DNA of 15,247 nucleotides, from assembly GCA_006226555.1 (NCBI GenBank), contig SBGS01000228.1:1-15247 (forward strand). The letters run 5' to 3'. The position numbers and the translations under genes were made by a program. This DNA comes from Bacteroidota bacterium. Its GTDB lineage: Bacteria; Bacteroidota; Bacteroidia; Flavobacteriales_D; Crocinitomicaceae. The notes below the pieces were generated by a model. It was not told the DNA's origin and searched no databases. It saw nothing but the letters and a program-made list of their open reading frames with translations. This document shows, piece after piece, positions 14,309 through 15,247 of the stretch. The first letter of the stretch is position 1. Each line of letters begins with the position of its first letter.

Positions 14309-15247
14309 TTATGGTTTAAATTTCTCAAACGTTTGACCGTTAAACTTATATGCTCCATTTTCGTGAGTTCCAAGCCAAAGATCTCCCTTATTGTCTTTGT
14401 ATATGCTGAATAAAGCAATCTGTTTGGAATTTTCTTGAATTGGATAATGTGTGATTTTAGTTCCATCATATTTCCAAACACCATTAAGATAGGTTACAAA
14501 CCATAAATTACCATTATCGTCTATGGTACTTGATAGATACTCGTCCAAATGGCTATCCGGTTTACCATCTAAACCACCAATGCTTTCTTGTCTCGCGTAG
14601 AATTTACTGCCCTTCAGTGTCGTGCTGTCGTATATGCTATAACGATATTCGGTATTGAACCAAAAGTCACCATTTTTATCTTCCGTAATAGAACGCACTC
14701 CGTTTGCTCCTTCGTTACGAAATTCGGTCACATCTTCTTCGGTTATCCAATCAAACGATTTTCCATTATATCGGCAAACGCCAACAGGGTTTGAGCCAAA
14801 CCAAATGTTTCCTTTCCTGTCTTTATAAATACTGTATATTTCAAAAGGATTGGGAAGATTAGGCGGCTTGGGTATTTGTAATTCATATAAGGTACTTCCG
14901 TCATACCTATAAACTTTCTCATTACCGTAAGCGTGTTTAAACCACATATCTGTAGGTTTAAGTTGCCAGTCATTACTTGAGACTGGGGATAATGTAATAA
15001 ATGTATTTCCGTCAAACTTGGCTATTGTAGTGTTTGGGTGACAACTGGTGAAGTATATGTTGCCAGATTCATCTTCATTAATTTCATCAATTCTGTTGTT
15101 TGGTAATCCGTCTTTTGTTGTGTAATTAATCAATGTCTTTCCATCATATTTATATACTCCTGTTTCCCAACTACCAAACCAATAGTTCTTTTTCTTGTCT
15201 TGGTAAACAACCATAATGCTCTTACCAAGTTCTTTTGCAGTATCACC
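14309..15247 (-). CDS. Reg_prop beta-propeller protein (5' end cut)
   Basis: The frame is open to the window edge, giving 312 visible codons. The ATG at 15214 is internal, because the preceding codons (G-D-T-A-K-E-L-G-K-S-I) continue the same protein. It is built from repeats of about 42 residues matching the two-component regulator propeller (Reg_prop) pattern, D-x-x-G-x-x-W-F-G followed by Y-D/N-G. Six clear repeat starts are seen (counted from the ATG at 6, 48, 132, 179, 232 and 274), with a weaker one near 90. In full-length hybrid sensors such propellers are periplasmic and are followed by a Y_Y_Y domain, a membrane helix and a kinase. Here the protein stops directly after the last repeat, so it is a stand-alone propeller, probably secreted if a signal peptide lies outside the window. 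The ligand is unknown. Confidence 0.85.
   Translation of the reverse strand, partial: GDTAKELGKSIMVVYQDKKKNYWFGSWETGVYKYDGKTLINYTTKDGLPNNRIDEINEDESGNIYFTSCHPNTTIAKFDGNTFITLSPVSSNDWQLKPTDMWFKHAYGNEKVYRYDGSTLYELQIPKPPNLPNPFEIYSIYKDRKGNIWFGSNPVGVCRYNGKSFDWITEEDVTEFRNEGANGVRSITEDKNGDFWFNTEYRYSIYDSTTLKGSKFYARQESIGGLDGKPDSHLDEYLSSTIDDNGNLWFVTYLNGVWKYDGTKITHYPIQENSKQIALFSIYKDNKGDLWLGTHENGAYKFNGQTFEKFKP

Overview
The window looks like a chromosomal segment of a Bacteroidota bacterium, probably Flavobacteriales and possibly near Crocinitomicaceae/Fluviicola. The clues are several TAnnTTTG-type promoter boxes and an absence of obvious Shine-Dalgarno sequences. There are also small lipoproteins with Bacteroidota-style leaders and a secreted protein with a C-terminal tail of a kind I recall from that family. 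The taxonomic call is inference from content.

Layout. 1-5959 is mainly housekeeping or widely conserved. It holds the end of a DUF819 membrane protein (+, its first codons lie outside the window), a full-length homodimeric ABC exporter (-), the ribosomal protein gene rpmH (+, 53 codons, own promoter and terminator), a YifB/ComM-type AAA+ ATPase (+) and a lipoprotein alpha/beta hydrolase (+). From 6099 to the end every gene is on the minus strand and most are small. In order of coordinate these are a two-TM exported protein of unknown function, an outer-membrane beta-barrel-like protein, a GNAT acetyltransferase, a three-TM protein, a lipocalin-like lipoprotein, 23S rRNA pseudouridine synthase RluF, a small secreted lipocalin-like protein and a TfoX N-domain protein. 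They continue with a secreted repeat protein with a sorting-tail-like C-terminus, an HMA-CDF fusion metal transporter, a multi-TM orphan, a SAM methyltransferase and a beta-propeller sensor-like protein cut by the window end.

How the genes relate. There is no obvious single pathway. Minus-strand gaps are about 33-183 bp, so most units look like one-gene or loose two/three-gene transcripts. The only plausible operon is lipoprotein - membrane protein - acetyltransferase (9207 down to 7465). The 12.9-14.3 kb stretch differs in style: single unrelated genes are separated by spacers that share a short GCAGC/TGTTA motif, and one spacer holds a terminator hairpin plus a two-stem imperfect palindrome. 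That is compatible with a cassette-like or otherwise accessory region, but is not proof.

I found no tRNA, rRNA, CRISPR array, insertion sequence, phage or defence gene. The most interesting items are the HMA-CDF fusion with a single-cysteine metal-binding-like motif, the tail of the secreted repeat protein, and the motif-sharing spacers. I do not see convincing evidence of an undescribed multi-gene system here.
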